This document shows, piece after piece, positions 28,494 through 37,752 of a DNA stretch of 64,000 nt (positions within the stretch are counted from its first letter, which is position 1; each line of letters begins with the position of its first letter). A program made the translations under genes and the position numbers. The stretch spans positions 186,001 to 250,000 of the forward strand of contig CAJJAY010000012.1 of assembly GCA_905182285.1 (NCBI GenBank), in the 5' to 3' direction. A model generated the notes under the pieces. That model worked only from the letters and a program-made list of their open reading frames with translations, was not told the DNA's origin and did not search any database. Origin of the DNA: an uncultured Amylibacter sp. Lineage in GTDB: Bacteria; Pseudomonadota; Alphaproteobacteria; Rhodobacterales; Rhodobacteraceae.

Positions 28494-30770
28494 TTATTCG
28501 TAGCTAGATACTGGAGATCCGGCTAATGCAGCTATATTCAGCAAACCACGTACTGTAACACCTGGTGTTACTATATGCGCTCGATTACCCATTCCCATCA
28601 AAATTGGCCCAACTTCTAAACCCCCTGCAACAGATTTAAGAACATTTCGAGTTGCTCCAGCAGCATCTGAATTTGCATAAACCAATATGTTTGCTTTTCC
28701 TTTTAATCGATTGTTTGGCATCATAGTTTCACGAAGATCTTCGTCCAAAGCTGCATCAGTATGCATTTCACCTTCATATTCAAAATCTACTTTTTGAGAG
28801 TCTAAAATAGCTAATGCTTCCCGAGTGACCCTGCCTGAATGTGAATCAGCATTACCAAATTGGGAACTTGAGCATAAGGCTAATTTAGGCTCAATACCAA
28901 AACGCCTTGTATGCCGTGCAGCTGCGATCATTGTATTAGCTATTTGTTGAGCAGATGGTTCAATATTTACATGAGTATCAGCAATAAATAGTGGCCCCTG
29001 ATCTAAAATTACCAAAGATAATGCACCTACTGGATTTAATTCTTCATTTGATAATACTTGTTTTATATACTTTAAATGCCAATGGTATTGGCCAAATGTA
29101 CCACAAATCATACTATCTGCTTCACCCCTATGAACCATAACTGCTGCTATTGCAGTTGTGTTTGTACGTAAAATTGCTTTTGCTAAATCTGGAGTAATAC
29201 TTTTACGGGCCATTATATCGTGATAAGATTTCCAATAATCACGATATCGTGCATCATTTTCAGGGTTTACAAGTTCAAAGTCTATTCCTGCTTTAATAGA
29301 TAATCCCTCCCTCTCAATACGAGTTTCAATCACATTTGGGCGCCCAATAAGAATTGCTGTTTCTGACAATTCTTCTGACATAGCCTGCACAGTTCTTAGG
29401 ACTTTAACATCTTCACCCTCAGCAAAAACTACCCGCCTATTGTCAGTTTTAGCCGCTTCAAAAATTGGCCGCATTGTTACTGCTGATCTATAAACCTGTG
29501 TTTGTAATTTTGCATGATAGGCATCTAAATCTAAATTATGTTTAGCCACACCACTATCAATTGCTGCTTTTGCGACTGCCAATGCTATGGTGGGCAATAA
29601 TCGCGGATCAAACGGTTTAGGAATTAAGTAGTCTGGGCCAAATGCTAATCGTTCACCTTGATATGCAGCTCCCAACTCAGCACTTGCCGTTTCGCGAGCT
29701 AGGCCAGCAATTGCCTCTACACATGCAGCTTTCATTTCATCATTTATTGTTGTTGCACCTACATCAAGCGCTCCACGGAAAATAAATGGAAAACACAAAA
29801 CATTATTCACCTGGTTTGGATAATCAGATCGACCAGTTGCAATCAATGCATCCGGAGAAGCTTCACGAGCTTCTTCCGGCATAATTTCTGGAGTAGGGTT
29901 TGCTAGTGCGAAAATAATTGGGTGAGATGCCATCTTTTTGACCATCTCCTGTGTCAATAAACCTGGACCAGATACCCCAAGAAATAGATCTGCTCCCTCC
30001 ATTGCTTCCATTGTAGTTCTTTTAGTTGTATTTCGAGCAAATTCAGATTTTTCGGTATTTAAATCATTTCGTTGAGTATGAACAACACCTTTACTATCTA
30101 TCATAGTTATGTTTTCTTTTTTTGCTCCCATAACCATCATCATTTTCAAACAAGCTATACCGGCAGCACCCGCCCCTAATGCTACTATTTTAATTTCTGA
30201 AAACGATTTTTTTGCGACTATTAATGCATTTGAAGCTGCTGCAGCTGCAACTATTGCTGTTCCATGCTGATCATCATGGAATACAGGTATACCCATCTTT
30301 TCACGGCAAATTCTTTCTACAATAAAGCAATCTGGTGCTTTAATATCCTCAAGATTAACAGCCCCAAATGTTGGTTCTAAACTGCACACTATTTCAGCTA
30401 ATTTTTCTGGATCAGATTCATTCACCTCAATGTCAAAACAGTCAATGCCAGCAAATTTTTTGAACAAAACCGCCTTGCCCTCCATGACAGGCTTTGAGGC
30501 CAAAGCGCCAATATCACCTAGCCCTAAAACAGCTGTGCCGTTTGAAATAACTGCAACCAAATTTCCTCTTGATGTATAGCGCCGAGCATCTTCTGGGTTT
30601 TTTTCGATTTCCAAACAGGCTTCTGCAACACCAGGTGAATAAGCTCGGCTTAAATCACGACCATTAGCCATTGGCTTTGTAGCTCTTATCTCTAATTTAC
30701 CTGCACGAGGAAATTCATGATAATCCAATGCAGCTTGTTTTTCGATTAGTTTCTTTGTGTCTTTAGCCAC
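28494..30770 (-). CDS. maeB: NADP-dependent malic enzyme (MaeB type)
   Basis: The 758-residue protein has the two-part MaeB design: malic enzyme domains at about 1-430 (SRAYSPGVAEACLEI, GTAVLGLGDIGALASKPVMEGKA) and a phosphotransacetylase-like domain from about 440 to the end (VVFAEGEDVKVLRTVQAM, NILVYANSDAAGATRN). It oxidatively decarboxylates malate to pyruvate; the C-terminal domain is regulatory in known homologues. It is monocistronic on minus, placed between allA and allE in the ureide block. Confidence 0.95.
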   Translation of the reverse strand: MAKDTKKLIEKQAALDYHEFPRAGKLEIRATKPMANGRDLSRAYSPGVAEACLEIEKNPEDARRYTSRGNLVAVISNGTAVLGLGDIGALASKPVMEGKAVLFKKFAGIDCFDIEVNESDPEKLAEIVCSLEPTFGAVNLEDIKAPDCFIVERICREKMGIPVFHDDQHGTAIVAAAAASNALIVAKKSFSEIKIVALGAGAAGIACLKMMMVMGAKKENITMIDSKGVVHTQRNDLNTEKSEFARNTTKRTTMEAMEGADLFLGVSGPGLLTQEMVKKMASHPIIFALANPTPEIMPEEAREASPDALIATGRSDYPNQVNNVLCFPFIFRGALDVGATTINDEMKAACVEAIAGLARETASAELGAAYQGERLAFGPDYLIPKPFDPRLLPTIALAVAKAAIDSGVAKHNLDLDAYHAKLQTQVYRSAVTMRPIFEAAKTDNRRVVFAEGEDVKVLRTVQAMSEELSETAILIGRPNVIETRIEREGLSIKAGIDFELVNPENDARYRDYWKSYHDIMARKSITPDLAKAILRTNTTAIAAVMVHRGEADSMICGTFGQYHWHLKYIKQVLSNEELNPVGALSLVILDQGPLFIADTHVNIEPSAQQIANTMIAAARHTRRFGIEPKLALCSSSQFGNADSHSGRVTREALAILDSQKVDFEYEGEMHTDAALDEDLRETMMPNNRLKGKANILVYANSDAAGATRNVLKSVAGGLEVGPILMGMGNRAHIVTPGVTVRGLLNIAALAGSPVSSYE

Positions 30771-31012
30771 TTATTTTTCCTTTAGTAGGGTGCAAATACA
30801 ATATTACACTAGTTGATATTTCAGCTTATCTCTTAAATAAACTAAAATTATAAATATAATTTTAGAAAACTAATTTTTTCTATTATCTCAAATTAATTTG
30901 TAATGTTTAATCGTAAAAACTGATTAAAAAAACATCATTTGATTATAGATGTAGCTTTATATTTTTATTATTAACTTTTTTATTTAACTTTATTTTTTTA
31001 AGCTCTACGGCC

Positions 31013-31846
31013 CTAATTATTAGATAGCTTTAAATTCATGTGCCTATTAACATCTTTATATAAAAGATATTGGAAAGCGTTAGGACCTCCTGCGTAGCAA
31101 GCTTGAGGGCAGAAAGCACGGAGCAACATATAGTCACCAGCTTCTACTTCAATCCAATCTTGGTTTAACCTATAAACCGCTTTTCCATTTAAAATATATA
31201 GGCCATGTTCCATCACATGCGTTTCACAAAACGGAATTACAGCACCTGGTTGTAATGTAACAATAGTTACATGCATGTCATGACGTAAATCGGATGGATC
31301 AACAAAACGTGTTGTAGTCCATTTGCCATCTGTATCTGGCATAGGTGAAGGAATAATATTTTTTACACTGGTAACAATTGGATCTGGCTTATCTAGACCA
31401 TCTACAAATTTATAAGATTTTCTTATCCAATGGAATTTAGAAACTTCATCAGATTGATTTCTTAAAGTCCACTTCAAACCTGCTGGTAGATAAGCATATC
31501 CACCCTCTTCTAATTCATATTTTTTCCCATTAAATGTAATATTTACCGCTCCCTCAACAATAAATAACACTCCTTCTGCATCAGGATCTGTTTCAGGTTG
31601 ATTGCTCCCACCATTAGGTTGAACTTCCATAATATATTGTGAAAATGTTTCTGAAAAACCAGTTAATGGACGGGATAAAACCCATAACCTAGTCTCATCC
31701 CAAAATGGTAAGAAACTAGTAACAATATCCCTCATCGACCCTTTTGGAATAACTGCATATGCATCTGTGAAAACAGCCCGATCAGTTAGTAAATTGGTTT
31801 GATTTGGGTGCCCACCCATTTCAGAAAAGTATTTAGCCTTAGTCAT
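31013..31846 (-). CDS. allE: (S)-ureidoglycine aminohydrolase (bicupin)
   Basis: The 277-residue protein contains two cupin halves (about 85-145 with GVLFIVEGAVNITFNGKKYELEEGGYAYLP, and 205-265 with VIPFCETHVMEHGLYILNGKAVY). The second half carries the Mn-binding His/Glu/His/Gln-type residues. This is the AllE/UGHY family, which releases ammonia from ureidoglycine to form ureidoglycolate, the substrate of AllA. Upstream (30771-31012 on its 3' side, 31847-32080 on its 5' side) the sequence is AT-rich without recognisable elements. Allantoate amidohydrolase, which makes ureidoglycine, is not in the window. Confidence 0.9.
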   Translation of the reverse strand: MTKAKYFSEMGGHPNQTNLLTDRAVFTDAYAVIPKGSMRDIVTSFLPFWDETRLWVLSRPLTGFSETFSQYIMEVQPNGGSNQPETDPDAEGVLFIVEGAVNITFNGKKYELEEGGYAYLPAGLKWTLRNQSDEVSKFHWIRKSYKFVDGLDKPDPIVTSVKNIIPSPMPDTDGKWTTTRFVDPSDLRHDMHVTIVTLQPGAVIPFCETHVMEHGLYILNGKAVYRLNQDWIEVEAGDYMLLRAFCPQACYAGGPNAFQYLLYKDVNRHMNLKLSNN

Positions 31847-32080
31847 TTGCTGAATCCATTTTAATTTTACTTAATATCATGTATTTTGCTTCCTAAGCCA
31901 AGTCATTCCTTGAAGAATAGAATATTCGGAAAAATTTGATAATAAACTGATTCAAATAAATTCAAGATTATTAACTAAATATTGTTTTTGACTGTTTGTC
32001 TTTGTCACTTGCTGTATAAGTAATTTAACTTACAATTAAATAAGCACTAAATGTGCAAAATTCTAATAAGGAAATTAAGA

Positions 32081-33028
32081 ATGAAGACTGTTTTAGAGCA
32101 ACTTAGAGAAATGACTGTCGTTGTAGCAGATACTGGCGAAGCTGCTGCTGTAAAAGAGTATAAACCAGTTGATTGCACCACAAATCCATCTCTAGTTCTA
32201 AAAGCATTAACAGATCCAGCTACAGAAGCACTAGTTGCCTCAGAAATAGAAAAGGGTAAAAAATCTGGATATTCACCAGAACAAGTAACCGAAATTTTAA
32301 CAGTAGCAATGGGCGCTGAGTTGGCTGCATTAGTACCAGGTCGTGTATCAACAGAAGTAGATGCTTGTCTTTCTTTTGATACTGAAAAATCTGTTGCCAG
32401 AGGTAGAGCAATCATTACCGAATATGAAAGACGGGGAATTAAAAAAGATCAAATACTTATTAAGCTTGCTTCTACATGGGAAGGCATACGTGCTGCAGAA
32501 ATTTTGCAAGGTGAAGGTATAGACTGTAATCTTACATTATTGTTCTCCATGGCACAGGCTGTTGCATGTGCAGACGCTAAAGCATTTTTAATCTCGCCAT
32601 TCGTAGGTAGAATTACTGATTGGTATAAAAAAGCAGAAGGCCGTGATTCATATTTACCAAATGAAGACCCAGGCGTAAAATCAGTTCATAAGATTTATGA
32701 TTATTATAAATCAAATAATATTAAAACAGTCGTGATGGGTGCATCATTTAGAAGTAGCGATCAAATAAAAGCTCTTGCAGGATGTGATAATCTTACTATC
32801 GCACCAAGTCTTTTAGATGAAATGGAAAATGATAAATCCTCACTCAAGCAAGCTTTATCTCCAAATAATATTAGCGGCGTTCTTCCAATTTCTATGGATG
32901 AAGCAACTTTTAGATGGGAAATGAATGCAAATCCAATGGCAACAGAAAAATTAGCCGAAGGAATTCGTAATTTTGATTTAGACCACAAAAAACTTATTAA
33001 CTTAATTGCTTCCAGAATGGGGATTTGA
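32081..33028 (+). CDS. tal: Transaldolase
   Basis: The 315-residue enzyme has the classical transaldolase N-terminus (DTGEAAAVKEYKPVDCTTNPSLVLKA), the Schiff-base lysine in the QILIKLASTWEGIRA motif, and FLISPFVGRITDWYKK. It moves a dihydroxyacetone unit in the non-oxidative pentose phosphate pathway. ATG 32081 is chosen because AAGGAAAT precedes it; a longer frame to 32051 lacks a ribosome site. It stands alone, divergent from allE and 117 bases before denD. Confidence 0.95.
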   Translation: MKTVLEQLREMTVVVADTGEAAAVKEYKPVDCTTNPSLVLKALTDPATEALVASEIEKGKKSGYSPEQVTEILTVAMGAELAALVPGRVSTEVDACLSFDTEKSVARGRAIITEYERRGIKKDQILIKLASTWEGIRAAEILQGEGIDCNLTLLFSMAQAVACADAKAFLISPFVGRITDWYKKAEGRDSYLPNEDPGVKSVHKIYDYYKSNNIKTVVMGASFRSSDQIKALAGCDNLTIAPSLLDEMENDKSSLKQALSPNNISGVLPISMDEATFRWEMNANPMATEKLAEGIRNFDLDHKKLINLIASRMGI

Positions 33029-33144
33029 TTTAGCTTTTAGATTTACAGAGAAAATAATTTAAAAACTTTATATATATTTCAGCAAGTATAAATTTGTGAA
33101 CTTAATTTTATTTTTTTGGCCAAAACTATAAGTATGAGAGCATT

Positions 33145-34125
33145 ATGAAAATATTAATTATTGGCGCAGCGGGTATGATTGGAACGCGGTTAGCTAAATC
33201 AATTATTAAAAATAAAACAAACAAAACTAAACATGACATTACTCTATTTGATGTTATTGCGCCAAAATTAGATGAAAATGATGGTTCATGTAGAATAAAA
33301 ATAGGGGATATTTCTGATTCAAGTGTTGCTGCAGAATTAATTAATGAAATGCCTGATATAATTTATCATCTTGCTGCAATTGTTTCAGGTGATGCCGAGT
33401 CAGATTTCAAAAAAGGTTGGAATACGAATGCTAGTGGAACTTGGAATTTGCTTGAAGAAATCCGAAAGAAAAATATTTCTTTAACCGGTTCTTATAAGCC
33501 AAAGTTTATTTTTACTTCATCAATCGCTGTCTTTAGTGGACCTTATCCAAACACAATTAATGATGATTTTTCACCTAACCCTGAAACATCATATGGCGCT
33601 CAAAAATTAGTTGGCGAAATTCTTATCAGTGACTATACACGCAAAGGCTTTTTGCAGGGTATAGCACTTCGTTTTCCAACAATTGTAGTAAGGCCAGGTA
33701 TACCTAACAAAGCAGCAAGTTCTTTTTATTCAAGTATCATTCGAGAACCTTTAAATGGAATAGAAGCCATATTACCTGTTCACGAAAGCCTTCGTCACTG
33801 GTTTGCAAGCCCTCAAAGTGCTATTTCTTTTTTACTTCATGCAGCAAAACTTGACTTTACTAAACTTGGGAATAGACGTTCTTTAAATTTACCAGGTATT
33901 TCATGCTCAATCACAGAACAAATATCAGCACTTGAAGAGATTGCTGGAGCAAAAATTAGTAATCTAATCAAGCGCCATTTTGATCCAGAAATAGATAAAA
34001 TAGTTGGAAACTGGCCCCAAAATTTTATGGCAACTCGTGCTATCGAGTTAGGCTTTGTTGCAGATAAGAACTTTAAAGAAATAATTCAAAAATACATTGA
34101 TGAAGAAATTAATTTAATATCATAA
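33145..34125 (+). CDS. denD: NAD-dependent epimerase/dehydratase family protein, D-erythronate dehydrogenase-like
   Basis: The 326-residue extended short-chain dehydrogenase starts with the Rossmann motif IIGAAGMIGTRLAKS, and has the catalytic YxxxK in SYGAQKLVG. The length and whole-protein pattern resemble DenD, which oxidises D-erythronate at C2. No denA/denB-type partners occur here, so the substrate remains uncertain; the nearest relative could instead be a UDP-sugar epimerase. It ends two bases from the convergent TSUP gene. Confidence 0.65.
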   Translation: MKILIIGAAGMIGTRLAKSIIKNKTNKTKHDITLFDVIAPKLDENDGSCRIKIGDISDSSVAAELINEMPDIIYHLAAIVSGDAESDFKKGWNTNASGTWNLLEEIRKKNISLTGSYKPKFIFTSSIAVFSGPYPNTINDDFSPNPETSYGAQKLVGEILISDYTRKGFLQGIALRFPTIVVRPGIPNKAASSFYSSIIREPLNGIEAILPVHESLRHWFASPQSAISFLLHAAKLDFTKLGNRRSLNLPGISCSITEQISALEEIAGAKISNLIKRHFDPEIDKIVGNWPQNFMATRAIELGFVADKNFKEIIQKYIDEEINLIS

Positions 34126-34126
34126 T

Positions 34127-34891
34127 TCACAAAAAAGACACCCATATTAATCGAATTGAAGTGAGTACTAATAGGACGTAAATAATTGGATAAAATATTT
34201 CTGTGTTCATCTTTTTGACAATATATGCACCTAATAAAGTTGCTACTACAGCTACAGGAATTAAAATTAAAGAAGACCAAGTTACAGCAAGATTAAGGCG
34301 TCCAAGCGCAAAATAAGGTCCAATTTTAATAAAATTGAAAACAGAGAAAATTAAAACACTAGAACCAACAAATACTTTGGGTTCTAACCGTAAAGGTATT
34401 GCATATATTTGGAATGGTGGGCCTCCCGCATGCGCTATGAAACTAGTAAATCCAGAGATAAGACCCCAAAAATATCCACTCCAATTATTCTGCTTTATAG
34501 AAAATTTAAAATTTTTAAATTTTCTATAAATTAATCTTTGGAGAATAAATAATAGAGCTATAATACCAACTAAAAGCCCAACCATTTCTTCAGATACGAT
34601 AGAAGCAGTTATCCAGCCAATGGCAATTCCTACAATACCCACTGGTAAGATAATAAGAACTAATTTTTTTTCCCATTGTCCACGCCAAGTCCATAAACTA
34701 ATTGCGTCCATAACAAGATAAATAGGTAATAAAAAAGCAACTGCTTCAAGTGGTGGCATAATTAATGCTAAAATAGGCACGCCTAAAATACCAAAAGCTC
34801 CACCAAAACCACCTTTAGACAACCCAACAAGAAATACTGCTACCAAAACAACAAGGGTACTCATTAAATCTGAAAAAATAGGAGTATTCAT
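34127..34891 (-). CDS. TSUP-family (TauE/SafE-like) membrane permease
   Basis: The 254-residue protein has about eight hydrophobic helices and the TSUP signatures GLSKGGFGGAFGILGVPILAL near the N-terminus and GFTSFIAHAGGPPFQIYAIP in the middle. Members export sulfite, sulfoacetate or related organosulfur anions; the actual substrate is unknown. In-frame starts exist at 34891 and 34864, neither with a strong ribosome site. It is monocistronic and convergent with the DenD-like gene. Confidence 0.85.
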   Translation of the reverse strand: MNTPIFSDLMSTLVVLVAVFLVGLSKGGFGGAFGILGVPILALIMPPLEAVAFLLPIYLVMDAISLWTWRGQWEKKLVLIILPVGIVGIAIGWITASIVSEEMVGLLVGIIALLFILQRLIYRKFKNFKFSIKQNNWSGYFWGLISGFTSFIAHAGGPPFQIYAIPLRLEPKVFVGSSVLIFSVFNFIKIGPYFALGRLNLAVTWSSLILIPVAVVATLLGAYIVKKMNTEIFYPIIYVLLVLTSIRLIWVSFL

Positions 34892-35123
34892 TTATTTGCC
34901 CATTTACTTAGAAATTAGCACAAAGGCCAAAAAGCTAATATTTTAAATTAAAATCAGTTATTATATTAAACTAAAATTGATAATATCTTGACTTTATTTG
35001 AAAAGAAACATCGTTGACTAGAGCTAATAAAAAAACTTAGTGTTACTACCTTATGTTAATATAAAATACTGAGTATTATAAACAACAAATCTAATATAAA
35101 TTTATTTTTTTAGGAAAACTCTA

Positions 35124-36101
35124 ATGGCTGACGAACACGACCGTTCAATGATGGAAAACCTGTATTGGTGGGGAATTCCAACAATGTTTAGATGTAATAA
35201 TGAAACATTAAACAATCAAGATATTGCCTTAGTTGGGGTTCCTCATTCAACGGGAAACGGAACGACTGAAAGAGATCAGCACCTTGGTCCTCGCGCACTT
35301 CGCAATGTATCAGCAGTACATAGGCGAGCACATATCGATTTTGGAATAGACCCCTGGACGAGTGCTGAAATAATAGATTTAGGCGATGTTCCATTTCCAC
35401 GGGCAAATGATAATGAAGACTGCATAGAGCGAATTACTAAATTTTTTACAGAAATAGATGAAGCAAAAATTAAACCAGTTTCAATTGGTGGTGATCATTC
35501 AATCACAGGTGGAATTATTCAAGCACTAGGATGTGGAAAACTTACAAATGGTCAACCCATCAGCTTTTTGCACCTTGATGCCCATACTGATGTTTTTACC
35601 AAAGTAGATCATTTTCTTGGTGCAAAAAAATCAGCAGCACACTGGGGCGCTTACCTTGCAGACCAAGGGAAAATTGATCCATCACGTTCAATGCAAATTG
35701 GGTTACGTGGTCATCCAAGAACATTAGATTGGCTACAACCAGCTTATGATTATGGTTATAATATTGTTACTATGAAGGACTTTAGAAAACGCGGATTAGC
35801 TGATGTTATTGCCCAAACAATAAAAGTATTAGGTAATCGTCCCGTTTATATTACTTTTGATCTTGATTGCCTTGATCCAACTATAGCTCCAGGTGTATCA
35901 AATATTGAGCCTGGTGAGAAAGGTTTTGATATAGATGAAGCTATCGCGCTATTACGCGCCGCTCGTGGACTAAACATTGTTGGAGGTGACGTAGTCTGTA
36001 TGATGCCAACAAAAGATAGTCCAAACAATATTACAGCATTAACCGCTTCTGCCATTATGTTTGAAATGATTTCAATGATTGCAGAAAATAATATTAAATA
36101 A
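35124..36101 (+). CDS. speB: Agmatinase-like ureohydrolase (arginase/agmatinase superfamily)
   Basis: The 325-residue protein has the superfamily Mn-ligand boxes SIGGDHSITGG, LHLDAHTDVF and ITFDLDCLDPTIAPGV. Members remove urea from agmatine, arginine or guanidino acids. The substrate loop GVPHSTGNGTTERDQHLGPRALR differs from the classical SpeB form, so guanidinobutyrase, guanidinopropionase or a related activity is equally possible. It is a single gene with a long AT-rich upstream region (34892-35123) and no recognisable guanidine riboswitch. Confidence 0.75.
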   Translation: MADEHDRSMMENLYWWGIPTMFRCNNETLNNQDIALVGVPHSTGNGTTERDQHLGPRALRNVSAVHRRAHIDFGIDPWTSAEIIDLGDVPFPRANDNEDCIERITKFFTEIDEAKIKPVSIGGDHSITGGIIQALGCGKLTNGQPISFLHLDAHTDVFTKVDHFLGAKKSAAHWGAYLADQGKIDPSRSMQIGLRGHPRTLDWLQPAYDYGYNIVTMKDFRKRGLADVIAQTIKVLGNRPVYITFDLDCLDPTIAPGVSNIEPGEKGFDIDEAIALLRAARGLNIVGGDVVCMMPTKDSPNNITALTASAIMFEMISMIAENNIK

Positions 36102-36103
36102 CT

Positions 36104-36427
36104 TCACGATTTAAGCCAAACTTTTATCAACCGGAAGCTTTCACGGAAATGCGCTTCACGTGAATTCTGATCAGTTATTAAATGACCTCTCTTAAACTTA
36201 TCAGAGAGCATTTTTCCTTTTTCAAGATCTTTAGTAAGGTAGTTTAAAGCTTCATTTACCTCAGTTGTATTAACCTCTCGTTTACGACAGTTATCTATTG
36301 CCCACTGCAATGATGTCAGCGATTGCAAAAGTTCATATTCTGTAATTAATTCTTCTGACCAATTACCACCAAATGCAACATTTGATATTTTCTTTTTAAA
36401 TTCCATGATAGAACATATAGTGAACAT
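36104..36427 (-). CDS. Hypothetical small protein divergent from dinB
   Basis: A 107-codon frame (or 100 codons from a second ATG at 36406) encodes a mostly helical, charged protein with no signal peptide or membrane segment. Recognisable features are a central NCRKREVNTTEVNEALNYL stretch and a C-terminal FRESFRLIKVWLKS. I do not recognise the family. It is convergent with the agmatinase-like gene (two-base gap) and starts 22-43 bases from the dinB start in the opposite direction, so a shared promoter region is likely. Neither start has a good ribosome site. Confidence 0.5.
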   Translation of the reverse strand: MFTICSIMEFKKKISNVAFGGNWSEELITEYELLQSLTSLQWAIDNCRKREVNTTEVNEALNYLTKDLEKGKMLSDKFKRGHLITDQNSREAHFRESFRLIKVWLKS

Positions 36428-36449
36428 TTAGATAGATTCGCAATATAAA

Positions 36450-37655
36450 ATGCATCCACTTCGTACAATTTATATAGACATGAATAGCTTTTTTGCTAGC
36501 GTTGAACAGCATGAAGAGCCCAATTTACGCGGAAAGCCTGTAGGTATTACCGCAATGGAAGGTGATATAGGATGCCTCGTAGCAGCAAGTTATGAAGCAA
36601 AATATTTTGGTGTAAAAACCACCATGAGTATTAAAGAGGCAAAGGCCTTATGCCCAAGAATCATCTTAAGACCCTCAAGGCATCGCTTATATGTTAAATA
36701 CAATCAACACATAGCTAAGATCTTTGATCAATATGCTGAACTAGAATACGTGCGCAGTGTAGATGAATTTCAAATTGCACTTGGTGGTAAAACATCAAAT
36801 TTAAAAATTGCATCAAAATTAGTACAAACGATGAAAGATGCACTCAAACATGAAATAGGTGAAAGTTTAAAATTTTCAGCTGGAATAGGTTCAAACCATC
36901 TTCTTGCAAAAATCGCAGGCAAGTTAGAAAAACCTAATGGAATGCAATGGTTATCTCCTGATAACATGCCTGATCGATTATTAGATATCCCACTTGAAGA
37001 TTTACCAGGAATCGGGCGAGGCATATTATTTAAACTTAATTCTGCAGGAATTCACAATGTTACAGAAATATATAATCTGGATCCAAAACATGCACGCAAA
37101 ATTTGGGGATCTGTCATAGGTGAGCGTTTTGTGCGCTTACTACAAGGAGAAAATATTCCATTAGAAAGCACAAAACGTGGCGGTTACGGTAATAGTAAAA
37201 TGCTAGCACCCGAAAACCGAACATTAAAAAATGCTTATCTTGTTTCTAGATGGCTGATTGAAAAATCAGTAGCAAGATTGCGCCGAGATAACTATACCGC
37301 ATCACAGTTTGCATTATTTTTAAGAATACAAAACCCCCAGAGCCGCTGGGGTAGCAGTATAAAAACACATTATAGTCAGGATACTGCACATTTTTTAGAT
37401 ATAAATCGTAAACTTTGGCGAACAATGTATATTCAAAAACATCCCCACCTTATATCTTCTATTTCAATACAGCTAGGAAACATTTTACCCTTACCAAAAC
37501 GCTCGGGTGAAATGCTTTTACCTATGGAAATGGCAAAAAAAAATGAACGTGAACGCTTAGCAAGAACCATTGATACTATTAACAAAAGATTTGGAGCCAG
37601 CACAGTGACTTATGGAATAAATAAAGCCCACAATGGTTTCTTTGAACGTGGGTAA
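36450..37655 (+). CDS. dinB: DNA polymerase IV / Y-family DNA polymerase
   Basis: The 401-residue Y-family polymerase has the metal-binding motifs IYIDMNSFFASVEQ and YVRSVDEFQI and the helix-hairpin-helix region DLPGIGRGILFKL. DinB-type enzymes perform translesion synthesis past bulky or alkylated bases. The catalytic box reads SVDEF where the usual form is SIDEA/SIDEV; the Asp-Glu pair is intact. The little-finger region is complete. No LexA box was found in the short upstream gap. Confidence 0.9.
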   Translation: MHPLRTIYIDMNSFFASVEQHEEPNLRGKPVGITAMEGDIGCLVAASYEAKYFGVKTTMSIKEAKALCPRIILRPSRHRLYVKYNQHIAKIFDQYAELEYVRSVDEFQIALGGKTSNLKIASKLVQTMKDALKHEIGESLKFSAGIGSNHLLAKIAGKLEKPNGMQWLSPDNMPDRLLDIPLEDLPGIGRGILFKLNSAGIHNVTEIYNLDPKHARKIWGSVIGERFVRLLQGENIPLESTKRGGYGNSKMLAPENRTLKNAYLVSRWLIEKSVARLRRDNYTASQFALFLRIQNPQSRWGSSIKTHYSQDTAHFLDINRKLWRTMYIQKHPHLISSISIQLGNILPLPKRSGEMLLPMEMAKKNERERLARTIDTINKRFGASTVTYGINKAHNGFFERG

Positions 37656-37752
37656 AATATCCAAAAAAATTTAACTAAATATAATTCTAAACTAATGAAA
37701 TTTATGTCGTTTTTGAGACAGGTTAAAAAAATTAATTAACTAACAAACGTAT

